Positions 56,508 to 64,000 of a DNA stretch of 64,000 bases are shown one piece after another. Origin of the DNA: Pseudomonas umsongensis (lineage in GTDB: Bacteria > Pseudomonadota > Gammaproteobacteria > Pseudomonadales > Pseudomonadaceae). Position numbers and translations under genes: made by a program. How positions within the stretch are numbered: the first letter of the stretch is position 1; the number at the start of each line of letters is the position of its first letter. Below the pieces are notes generated by a model, which did no database searches, was not told the DNA's origin, and saw nothing but the letters and a program-made list of their open reading frames with translations. Where the stretch lies: assembly GCF_002236105.1 (NCBI RefSeq), contig NZ_NIWU01000001.1, positions 1,054,001 through 1,118,000 on the forward strand. The letters run 5' to 3'.

Positions 56508-57324
56508 TGGCTGATGTCGGCACCGATCCACTTCTGCGAAATGTTGCCCAGCGTTCCGTCAGCCTTCAGTTGGCCAATGACTTCGGTCACCTTGGCGTTC
56601 CATTGCGCATCGCCCTTTTCAATCGCCACCACGTTCGGTTCGGCATACAGCGCATCGCCAGCAATCTTGAAGCGAGGGTCCTGGGCGATACGCTCGCGGG
56701 CCGTGATCAGGTTGGTGACCATCGCGTCAAGGCGCACGCCTGTACCCAGTGCCAGGTCCTGGAAGGCAACGGTCTCGTTGTCGTACGGCGCCACCTGGAC
56801 ATTATCGAAAGGAAAACTCAAAGGCTTGTCTTCGGCACCTTCGATCACCAGGTCCTTGTTCAGGTAGGCTTCATATGTCGAGGCGCTGATCACCCCGATT
56901 TTTTTGCCAGACAAATCCTTGCCTGCCGTGATCTTGTTGTCACTGGCATTCACCACGATCACCGCCGGCGACTGGTAGTATTCGACAGGGAAATCGAATA
57001 CTTCGGCGCGGGCCTTGCTCGGCGTCATCGAGCACACGCAGATGTCATAACGACCGTTCCAGTGACCGGCGGCGATGACATCCCAGGATGGTGTTTCCAG
57101 CTTGAGCTTCACGCCAAGACGTTGGGCAACCGCCTTGGCCACATCCACGTCAAACCCTTCCAACTGGTTTTGCTCGTTGAGAAAAGAGAACGGCGGATAA
57201 CTTTCCATCAGGACGCCGGTCAACTCGCCTTTTTGCGTGACGCGATCAAGGATGGCCCTGCGGACGCTGTTGAGCAGAGAGTCAGCAAGGCCAGGCCAAG
57301 GGGTAAAAACGCTTTGCTTTTCAA
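56504..57324 (-). CDS. ABC periplasmic binding protein with frameshift at the signal peptide
   Basis: The mature protein (AILDRVTQKGELTGVLMESY onward, about 245 residues) is a family 3 binding protein. A proper start, TTG 57324 with GGAG nine bases upstream, opens a signal peptide LKSKAFLPLGLALLTLCSTA ending ASA, but in a different reading frame. The frames meet at 57254-57258, where one base appears to be missing. The uninterrupted frame to 57373 has no signal peptide. Either the gene is inactivated or one base was lost in sequencing. Next in order are the permease and the monooxygenase. Confidence 0.85.
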
Positions 57325-57459
57325 AGACAAGTACTCCAATCAATCGAAAATAACTGATTAGATTAAAACGCAATATAAAAATCGTTAGTACTTGTTTTAT
57401 GGAATAACAGGCTCATTTCAAGGTATATCAATCAGCACCGAATACACCGGCGTACGGAC

Positions 57460-59625
57460 TCAAACAGCCGCTACTCTCGCGCCATTGCCGCTCACCTCGA
57501 ACTGCCCCACCAGCTTCTGCAGTTTATTGGCATTGAGCCTGACCGTTTCGGCACTGTTTTGCAGCACCACCACGGTCTGGCGCATTTGCGTGGAGCAGTG
57601 GTCGACCTTCTTGATCGTCTGGCCGCAGTCGAGGCTACGAGTATTGAGCTGCTGGATGATCGCAAACATGCTCTCTACCGCCTGATGCAGCTGCACGTTT
57701 TCCGAAGAGGCATCCTCGGCCAGGCGCAGGCTGTTATCGACGTCCTTGACGCCCTCCTCCATGAAGCTGACGGCTTTTTGCGTTTCGTTCTGCAGGCCTT
57801 CGACCATCTGCCGAATGTCATCGGCCGCCCGTGAGGTGCGTGAAGCGAGGCTGCGCACCTCGTCGGCGACCACTGCAAAACCTCGCCCATGTTCCCCTGC
57901 GCGTGCGGCCTCGATGGCCGCATTGAGCGCCAGCAGATTGGTCTGGTTGGTGATGTCGCTGATCAGGCCGGTGATCTTGCCGATCTGGGTCATCCTGCTG
58001 TCGAGCAACTGCACACTCGAAGAAGAACGTTCGACCACATCGCGAATGGATTGCGTCCCTTCCTGCACCGCCAGAAATTGCTCGCGAGCACGGCTAACCA
58101 CTTCATCCATCGCCTGTTTCATTTGTTCGGCACTGGCGGAGGCCTGCTGGATCTCGCCCAGTTGGTCTTCGACGATAATCATCATGTGATGCACCGCTTC
58201 GGCCACCTCGGTCGAGGTGAGGCTGGCGTCCTGGCTGCGCCCCAGCATCAATTGGTTGGTGGTGCCGACGTTGCTGCTGGCCTTCACCACTTGCCCTACC
58301 ACCGAGTCCAGATGGTCGATGAAACTGTTGATCCAGCGCCCCATGTCGCCCGTCTCATCATTGGCCATGCGCTTGATGTCCAGGCGCTGACGCAGGTTGC
58401 CCTCGCCTTCGGCAATGGTCCGGATCACGCCCGTCATCTCGTTCAACCTTGCCGCCAGGCGCTTGGGCCCGAGCCGGCTGAACAGGAACGCGGCGCCGGC
58501 CATGCTCAAGACCTCGACGGTATCGATCATGCCCTGGTCCAGGCCACTGTAGTGCTGGACCAGGAAATTACAGGCGAACAGTCCGGTCATGGTCGCGATG
58601 TAGGGCTTCATCAAGCCGTGGCTGAGCGAGCGCCGGCGGTATACCTCCTCAAGGTCAGCCTCGCACATCATGCCCCAGCGGTCCGGTGACCCTGGCAACT
58701 GGAAGGTAACGCCCTTGCCCACCACTGGAATGTGCCGGTAGTCGGAGTAACCGGGATACGTCACGAAGAGGTTGGAGCCCTTGCGGATAGTCTCGCGTAC
58801 GCCGGGGTGCAGTTGTTGCGTCGCCGGGTCGGTGAAGCGCAGCTCAAGCTCGGTGTGCCGCTGGATCTGCACGGTCTTCCAGGGGGTGTGTACGCCACTC
58901 TTCAGATTTTCACCGTGGCTGAAGGTGCCGTCCTCGAAACGTGAGCGTGACAATGCGGTACCGGGCTCAATGGCGGGATCGAAACGCGATTGCGCCATGA
59001 ACAGGTAATTGTCACCCGACTCGGCAAAAATGTGCCCGGCCTCACGCTGGATAAGATCGCCCAACACATCGTTGGGTATGCGGCCGCAGAGGCAGCCCAG
59101 GACTTTTCCATCGACCCTCAGGGGCTGATAGAACATCAGCGTGACTTCATCAAAGAAGCGCGAAGACGAGGGGCCGATTTGCAAGGTCAGCAGATCGCTG
59201 TAAGGGCCATGAAGGAACGGCGCCTTCAATCCTTGCGCCAATGCGCGGGTGTGCTCCAGCCGAGCTTTGCCGCGCTGGCTCCAGGTTGAAACGATGACAC
59301 TGCCGCTGGCGTCAACGACAAACAACTCCGAAAAATCCTCCGCCTGGACGAGCTTGTCCACCAATGAAGTGCTGTCGAGGCTGGCGAAATCAGCACTCAG
59401 GTGTTCCGCCAGCTCCGCCAGGTGCTCCCACTTCTCGCGCGTCCAGTTCTGCAGCAACTGCACTCGGGTTTCAGCGATGGCTTCGAAGGTTTGCTCGATC
59501 ACCGGATAAGCCGAGCGATTGAGCCAGCACGACCAGCCCATCGTGAGTTTTCCAGTCTTGCCGAACCAGGGTAGCCAGCGTTTTTCGTTGGCGGACAATT
59601 GCATGAAATTACTTGATAGCGACAT
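57460..59625 (-). CDS. Methyl-accepting chemotaxis protein with N-terminal cytoplasmic-looking sensor
   Basis: A 721-residue chemoreceptor. The signalling hairpin is clear ([40 protein letters not shown]). A HAMP-like stretch lies near 385-430 ([20 protein letters not shown]). Two hydrophobic stretches near 340-380 form a possible membrane hairpin, but no membrane helix occurs at the N-terminus, so the first 330 residues, including a Cache/PAS-like sensor, would lie in the cytoplasm. Upstream of the binding protein gene and divergent from the Aer-like receptor. Signal sensed is unknown. Confidence 0.88.
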   Translation of the reverse strand: MSLSSNFMQLSANEKRWLPWFGKTGKLTMGWSCWLNRSAYPVIEQTFEAIAETRVQLLQNWTREKWEHLAELAEHLSADFASLDSTSLVDKLVQAEDFSELFVVDASGSVIVSTWSQRGKARLEHTRALAQGLKAPFLHGPYSDLLTLQIGPSSSRFFDEVTLMFYQPLRVDGKVLGCLCGRIPNDVLGDLIQREAGHIFAESGDNYLFMAQSRFDPAIEPGTALSRSRFEDGTFSHGENLKSGVHTPWKTVQIQRHTELELRFTDPATQQLHPGVRETIRKGSNLFVTYPGYSDYRHIPVVGKGVTFQLPGSPDRWGMMCEADLEEVYRRRSLSHGLMKPYIATMTGLFACNFLVQHYSGLDQGMIDTVEVLSMAGAAFLFSRLGPKRLAARLNEMTGVIRTIAEGEGNLRQRLDIKRMANDETGDMGRWINSFIDHLDSVVGQVVKASSNVGTTNQLMLGRSQDASLTSTEVAEAVHHMMIIVEDQLGEIQQASASAEQMKQAMDEVVSRAREQFLAVQEGTQSIRDVVERSSSSVQLLDSRMTQIGKITGLISDITNQTNLLALNAAIEAARAGEHGRGFAVVADEVRSLASRTSRAADDIRQMVEGLQNETQKAVSFMEEGVKDVDNSLRLAEDASSENVQLHQAVESMFAIIQQLNTRSLDCGQTIKKVDHCSTQMRQTVVVLQNSAETVRLNANKLQKLVGQFEVSGNGARVAAV

Positions 59626-59898
59626 CTACTTCGTCCATTGCGACACTCAGATGGCTAATTGATAGCAAATACCAGGCCAATTCGTGAGCAGGCTAACCAA
59701 CTCATGGAAAGGAGTAAGGTTGACTTGGGCACCGGTTTTGTAGGCCGAGAAAAACGCAGGGCACCCCTGTCATCAAATGAAAAGAAAGTGTCGTCCGATG
59801 CGGGGTCGGCGCTCGCGGGATACGCGTAGAACACATCGCGTATTTTTTGATTTACCTGTTCCAGACCATAATAAAAATCCGTATAGGGATCGCATTTT

Positions 59899-61464
59899 AT
59901 GCGTGTGAATTTGCCCGTAACCGACCATGAAAGATTATTCCCCGCCGATCAACGCCTGATCTCCACCACCGATCTCGATAGCCGAATCACTTACTGCAAT
60001 GACGCGTTTGTCGACATCAGCGGTTTCACCTACGACGAACTGGTTGGTCAGACGCATAATCTGGTCCGGCACCCCGACATGCCGCCCGGGGTATTCGTGC
60101 ATATGTGGCACACCATCAAGCAAGGCAAGCCCTGGATGGGGATTGTGAAAAATCGTGCGAAGAATGGTGATTTCTATTGGGTCAGTGCCTACGTCACGCC
60201 CATCTATGAAAACGGCCGCCTGAGCGGTTACGAGTCGGTTCGTTCGGTGCCCAGTCGCGACCAGGTGCGCAGGGCAAGCGCGCTTTATGCAAGGATGCGC
60301 GCCGGCAAGCCGATCGTCGCGCTGAGTGCGCGGATTTTCCGGCCGCTGCAACAGGGTTGGCCATTACTGATGGCAACCACGGTTTCACTGCTGGCTGATC
60401 AGTGGCTGGAAAAAGCGGCGGCCCAAGGGGTGCTGGTAGTGAGCCTGGGGATTGCCTGGTTCCTGATCGTGTCCCGACAACGCAACGCCATACAGCGCAC
60501 CCTGGCCGAGCATCCGAAAGCTTTTGCCGACCGCTTGGTCGCACTCACCTACAGCGATAACCATGGTCCCCAGGGGCAACTGGACATGGCCATGCTCAGT
60601 GAGAAAGCCCGCTTGCAGACAGCCTTGAGTCGACTCGTGGATGCCGGGGTCAGTGTAAAGGCCAAGGCGGCGCAATCATCCGAGTTGTCCGGCTTGCAAG
60701 CGCAGGCACTTGACCGCCAGCGCAGCGAAACCGATCAGTCCGCCGCCGCCATCTCACAGATGGCGGCCACCAACCAGCAAGTGACGCAAAACGTCATCAG
60801 CACCGCGCATGCCGCCTGCGAGGCTGACCAGTTGACCAGGGACGGCAGCGAGTTGGCCGGACAAAGCCTGCGCGCCATGGAGGCCATGAACGCCGCCGTC
60901 AACGAAATCGCCCAAGCAGTCAATGCGTTGGCGAGCGAGACGCAGTCGATCGGCAGCGTCGTGGATGTCATCACGTCGATTGCTGAACAAACCAACCTGC
61001 TGGCGCTCAACGCGGCGATCGAGGCGGCCCGGGCAGGCGAGCAAGGTCGCGGTTTTGCCGTGGTTGCCGATGAGGTGCGATCCCTTGCCCAACGCACCCG
61101 CACCTCAACCGAACAGATCCACGGCATCATCGCTTCCCTGCACATCGGTGCCGATCGCGCAGTCACGACGGCCACCCGGGGTGAACAGATTTCTCGCGAC
61201 AGCATGCAGCGTGTCGAGGCGGTGCAGGCTGCCTTGGTCGGTATCAGCCAGGCCGTCAGCCGGATCACCGATATGAGCCAGCAGATGGCGTCGGCGTCGG
61301 AAGAGCAAAGTCACGTGACCGAAGATATCAATCAACAGATCACGCGAATTGCTCAACTGTGCGATCACAGTGCGGGGCAGGCCAAGCAAGGCGCGGCCAT
61401 CAGCCAGGATCTCGAAGGGATGGCCGAGTACCTGCACAGCCTGGCCGAGCGATTTAACCGATAA
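59899..61464 (+). CDS. aer: Aer-like PAS-domain chemoreceptor (aerotaxis type)
   Basis: A 521-residue Aer homologue. PAS domain at about 20-120 ([40 protein letters not shown]), which in Aer binds FAD; a membrane stretch at about 150-195 ([34 protein letters not shown]); then the methyl-accepting signalling domain ([20 protein letters not shown]). Aer steers cells by redox or oxygen level, which suits the low-oxygen genes elsewhere in the window. The ribosome site is weak (AGGGA). Confidence 0.9.
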   Translation: MRVNLPVTDHERLFPADQRLISTTDLDSRITYCNDAFVDISGFTYDELVGQTHNLVRHPDMPPGVFVHMWHTIKQGKPWMGIVKNRAKNGDFYWVSAYVTPIYENGRLSGYESVRSVPSRDQVRRASALYARMRAGKPIVALSARIFRPLQQGWPLLMATTVSLLADQWLEKAAAQGVLVVSLGIAWFLIVSRQRNAIQRTLAEHPKAFADRLVALTYSDNHGPQGQLDMAMLSEKARLQTALSRLVDAGVSVKAKAAQSSELSGLQAQALDRQRSETDQSAAAISQMAATNQQVTQNVISTAHAACEADQLTRDGSELAGQSLRAMEAMNAAVNEIAQAVNALASETQSIGSVVDVITSIAEQTNLLALNAAIEAARAGEQGRGFAVVADEVRSLAQRTRTSTEQIHGIIASLHIGADRAVTTATRGEQISRDSMQRVEAVQAALVGISQAVSRITDMSQQMASASEEQSHVTEDINQQITRIAQLCDHSAGQAKQGAAISQDLEGMAEYLHSLAERFNR

Positions 61465-61519
61465 CCTAAAGCTCAGCGACGGACTGTCTCAGACCGTCGC
61501 TGGTGCCCGTTGACGCCAG

Positions 61520-61594
61520 CTATGCAAACCCAAGGAACGACAGGACCACCGCGACGATCACCACCACCCCGACGATGTAGATTATGTTGTTCAT
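61520..61594 (-). CDS. 24-residue single-helix membrane peptide
   Basis: MNNIIYIVGVVVIVAVVLSF then LGFA: one membrane helix from end to end. Below the usual gene-finding limit, but GAGGTGG stands eight bases before ATG 61594, and similar tiny hydrophobic proteins are known across pseudomonads. Between the Aer-like and methyltransferase genes, on the opposite strand. Function unknown. Confidence 0.6.
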   Translation of the reverse strand: MNNIIYIVGVVVIVAVVLSFLGFA

Positions 61595-61781
61595 CAGTCC
61601 ACCTCTCAATCTGAACAGGATTGCAAAACGCGGGTGCGACAACGTCCAGCTCATGCACCTTTGCTTGTCACTCCATTCGACAACGCACAGGGCGCATTGT
61701 CCCAATCAGCCGCAGCAGGACCAATGGTCTGCGTTCACCTGTCCTATGCTTCTATCCAGCCCCACCACTTCGGACATTGCC

Positions 61782-62462
61782 ATGCCTGCCGACGAAACCA
61801 CACTCCTCCAGAGCTGGCACCACAACGCCCACGCCTGGATCGAAGCCGTGCGCACCGGCGCCATTGAAAGCCGCCGCAATGTCACTGACCAGGCCATCCT
61901 GCTGGCGATAATGGGCCGCCAACCCGAGTGCGTGCTTGACCTCGGTTGTGGCGAGGGCTGGCTGTTGCGTGCATTGGCGGAACGAGGCATCGAGGTCGTC
62001 GGCGTGGACGGCGACGCTACGCTCGTCGAGTCAGCGCGGGCGGCCGGTGCCTCAACGGTGTACCTGGCCAGTTATGAAGAGCTGGTGGATTCGAAGGTTT
62101 CAATCGGCAGCGACTACGACCTGATCTGCGCCAACTTCGCCTTGCTGCACCAGGACATCATCCCCTTGCTCGCAGCCATGAACGCCCTGCTCGCCCCCGG
62201 CGGCGCGCTGGTGATCCAGACGCTGCATCCATGGACCGTGGCTGCGGGCGACTATCAGGACGGCTGGCGGGAAGAGACCTTCGGCGGATTCGAGGGGCAG
62301 TGGCAACCGATGCCGTGGTACTTGCGAACCTTGTCCAGTTGGTTCAATGCGCTGGACATGGCCGGGTTCCGGCTGGCGGGGCTACAAGAGCCGCAGCACC
62401 CGCAAAGCCCAGCGCCGCAGTCGTTGCTGTTGGTGGCTGAGCGGCGGGATGGTTTTGTTTAG
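61782..62462 (+). CDS. Class I SAM-dependent methyltransferase
   Basis: A 226-residue methyltransferase: motif I VLDLGCGEGWLL, the acidic end of strand 2 in VVGVDGD, motif II region YDLICANFALLHQD, and LLAPGGALVIQTLHP (motif III). ATG 61782 keeps the usual N-terminal helix; upstream ATGs (61746, 61653) would add unlike residues. It stands alone before the repeat array. Substrate unknown; small molecule by general family pattern. Confidence 0.88.
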   Translation: MPADETTLLQSWHHNAHAWIEAVRTGAIESRRNVTDQAILLAIMGRQPECVLDLGCGEGWLLRALAERGIEVVGVDGDATLVESARAAGASTVYLASYEELVDSKVSIGSDYDLICANFALLHQDIIPLLAAMNALLAPGGALVIQTLHPWTVAAGDYQDGWREETFGGFEGQWQPMPWYLRTLSSWFNALDMAGFRLAGLQEPQHPQSPAPQSLLLVAERRDGFV

Positions 62463-62639
62463 AGGATTTTTTCCAGTTTCATCGTGTGGCCGAGCCAGGG
62501 CCGCAGGTCCTGCGCAGCAGATGGCAGCATATTTGGACTGGGTGTATGAACTCGCCCCCACTGGGCAGAACCTTCAAAAAGCCAATGTAGAGCAAAAGCT
62601 ATGCGAGGCGGACTGACCTGATCGTTTTCATCCTGTGAT

Positions 62640-63795
62640 GTTCCGCATCACGGTTGCGCACGGCTCAACTAATGCGTCGTCAGCGGAACGCGGAGCGTCC
62701 CTGGCGGCATTCCCACGCAGAGCGTGGGAACGATCAGCGAGTTCACTTCAAGCCAGGCCGCCTCGCTTTGCTGTTGATCGCAGGCGCCCCGTTAACCACG
62801 ATGGCCGAACGCAGGCATTGCGCAGTGGGTAAACCGGCAGGACGCCGGTTTAGCCGCGCTGGGCCAGGGACGGCCCATCGCGGCGACCCACGGAGCAATG
62901 CCGGAGTGAGGGCATGCCGAGCCCCAGCGAGGCACCGAGTGGTGGGGCAAAGCCTTTTGCTTCCTTTTTGGTGTTTGAAAAAGGGAGTCGCTGTAAAAGC
63001 GAAACCACAAGTGGCCGTTACCGCAGCAATGGATATGTACGCAGGCAACCAATTCACACAGGGCTTCTTGTAACGCCCCGCATCACCGTTGCGCACGGCT
63101 CAATTAACGCGTCGTCAGCGGAACGCGGAGCGTCCCTGGCGGCATTCCCACGCAGAGCGTGGGAACGATCAACACAGGCATCACCTAAAAAGCAGGTCGG
63201 CTTTAAGGCCGCCTCGCTTTGCTTTTGATCGCGAGCGCCCCGTTAACCACGATGGCCGAACGCAGGCATTGCGCAGTGGGGAAACCGGCAGGACGCCGGT
63301 TTAGCCGCGCTGGGCCAGGGACGGCCCATCGCGGCGACCCACGGAGCAATGCCGGAGTGAGGGCATGCCGAGCCCAAGCGAGGCACCGAGTGGTGGGGCA
63401 AAGCCTTTTGCTTCCTTTTTGGTGTTTGAAAAAGGGAGTCGCTGTAAAAGCGAAACCATAAGCCGCCGTTACCGCAGCAATGGATATGTACGCAGGCAAC
63501 CAATTCCACACAGGGCTTCCTGTGACACCCCGTATCACCGTCGTGCACGACTCAATTAACGCGTCGTCAGCGGAACGCGGAGCGTCCCTGGCGGCATTCC
63601 CACGCAGAGCGTGGGAACGATCATCCAGGTGCACCCGAAAAAGTCAGGTCGGCTTTCAGGCCGCCTCGCTTTAGCTCTGGATTTGGGTACCCCGTCAAAC
63701 CAAGAGCCTGTTGCCCAGTTTTTCGCTGGCCCGGCGTTCCCACGTTTGGAAAAGTAAGTCGCCGTAAGGCCCAAACTCTAAGTGGCCATTACCGC
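62640..63795. repeat. Inverted array of the ~452-base repeat (right array)
   Basis: Two full units and partial ends of the same repeat as at 37071-38208, in the opposite orientation. The GGGAACGATC ends fall near 62735, 63170 and 63622, spacing about 435 and 452. The last part (63622-63795) is more diverged. Sequence stays repeat-like on both strands and I support no gene here. Confidence 0.9.
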
Positions 63796-63890
63796 AACAA
63801 CGGATATTTCCCCCAAATTTCTTCATACAGGCTATTGGCTTCCATGGATGAGCTACCATAGCTAAACCGTTTTTTTATCCGGAGAAGATT

Positions 63891-64000
63891 ATGCATCGAT
63901 TGGTTAAGCCGTCGGATTATGTTCTTCAGACTGCGCTGGACAAAATGGTCTACATGCTTCCCTGGGAACGACGACATTGCCCCGGAAACCCTACGGAAGA
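63891..64000 (+). CDS. Start of a gene cut by the window end
   Basis: ATG 63891 is preceded by GGAGAAG and the frame (MHRLVKPSDYVLQTALDKMV) stays open for 36 codons to the last base. The right-hand repeat array ends just before it. Too short to assign a family. Confidence 0.45.
   Translation, partial: MHRLVKPSDYVLQTALDKMVYMLPWERRHCPGNPTE

Overview
The window looks like a chromosomal accessory stretch of a Pseudomonas of the fluorescens group. The basis is family-level: an OprD porin, an OprI-like lipoprotein, MvaT-type H-NS remnants, tandem UspA proteins, REP-type intergenic repeats of the TTCCCACGC/GCGTGGGAA and TGTGGGAGC kinds, and high-GC codon use. No rRNA, tRNA, CRISPR array or insertion-sequence transposase was seen.

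Region 1 (237-9861) is a mostly co-directional amino-acid cluster: a glutamate-type periplasmic binding protein, a small lipoprotein, a gamma-elimination/replacement PLP enzyme, an APC amino-acid permease, a LysR regulator, a threonine-synthase-like enzyme overlapping an Lrp regulator, then a homoserine dehydrogenase and an aldehyde dehydrogenase. I read it as a candidate homoserine (or related four-carbon amino acid) utilisation island. It ends in two gene remnants, a frameshifted MvaT-like C-terminus and an AzlC fragment.

Region 2 (10533-14833) is a quinate/shikimate-type module: OprD porin, type II dehydroquinase, MFS carrier and a divergent LysR regulator. Region 3 (14834-17340) is sparse, with two small genes, several palindromes and a broken small membrane-protein gene.

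Region 4 (17341-44354) is the most striking part. Fifteen sites matching or nearly matching the FNR/ANR half-site pair TTGAT-N4-ATCAA lie upstream of genes for two tandem UspA proteins, PolX, a nitroreductase, a zinc-ribbon protein, a dihaem cytochrome c, an operon of acyl-CoA synthetase/E1 alpha/E1 beta/E2/acyl carrier protein, a HAD phosphatase fused to a P-loop ATPase, a murein-type lipoprotein, a triple-BON protein, an acetyltransferase, two phosphoribosyltransferases, a kinase-like protein and a second GroEL. A P-type cation ATPase, an erythromycin-esterase-family protein and an alpha/beta hydrolase sit among them. This reads as a low-oxygen survival island. A KfrA-like coiled-coil protein and a divergent tyrosine recombinase adjoin it (44439-46478).

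Region 5 (46724-57324) holds uptake and oxidation genes: a TIM-barrel isomerase-like protein, a 2-oxoglutarate/Fe oxygenase-like protein, a binding protein, a fused permease-ATPase, an atypical SDR, an aromatic-acid-type MFS carrier, a two-component-type flavin monooxygenase, and a second permease plus binding protein that have no ATPase of their own. The second binding protein has its signal peptide in a different frame from the mature protein.

Region 6 (57460-62462) has two divergent chemoreceptors, one Aer-like, a 24-residue membrane peptide and a methyltransferase. Long repeats of about 452 bases stand at 37071-38208 and, inverted, at 62640-63795; a separate 470-base inverted repeat stands at 51168-51639.
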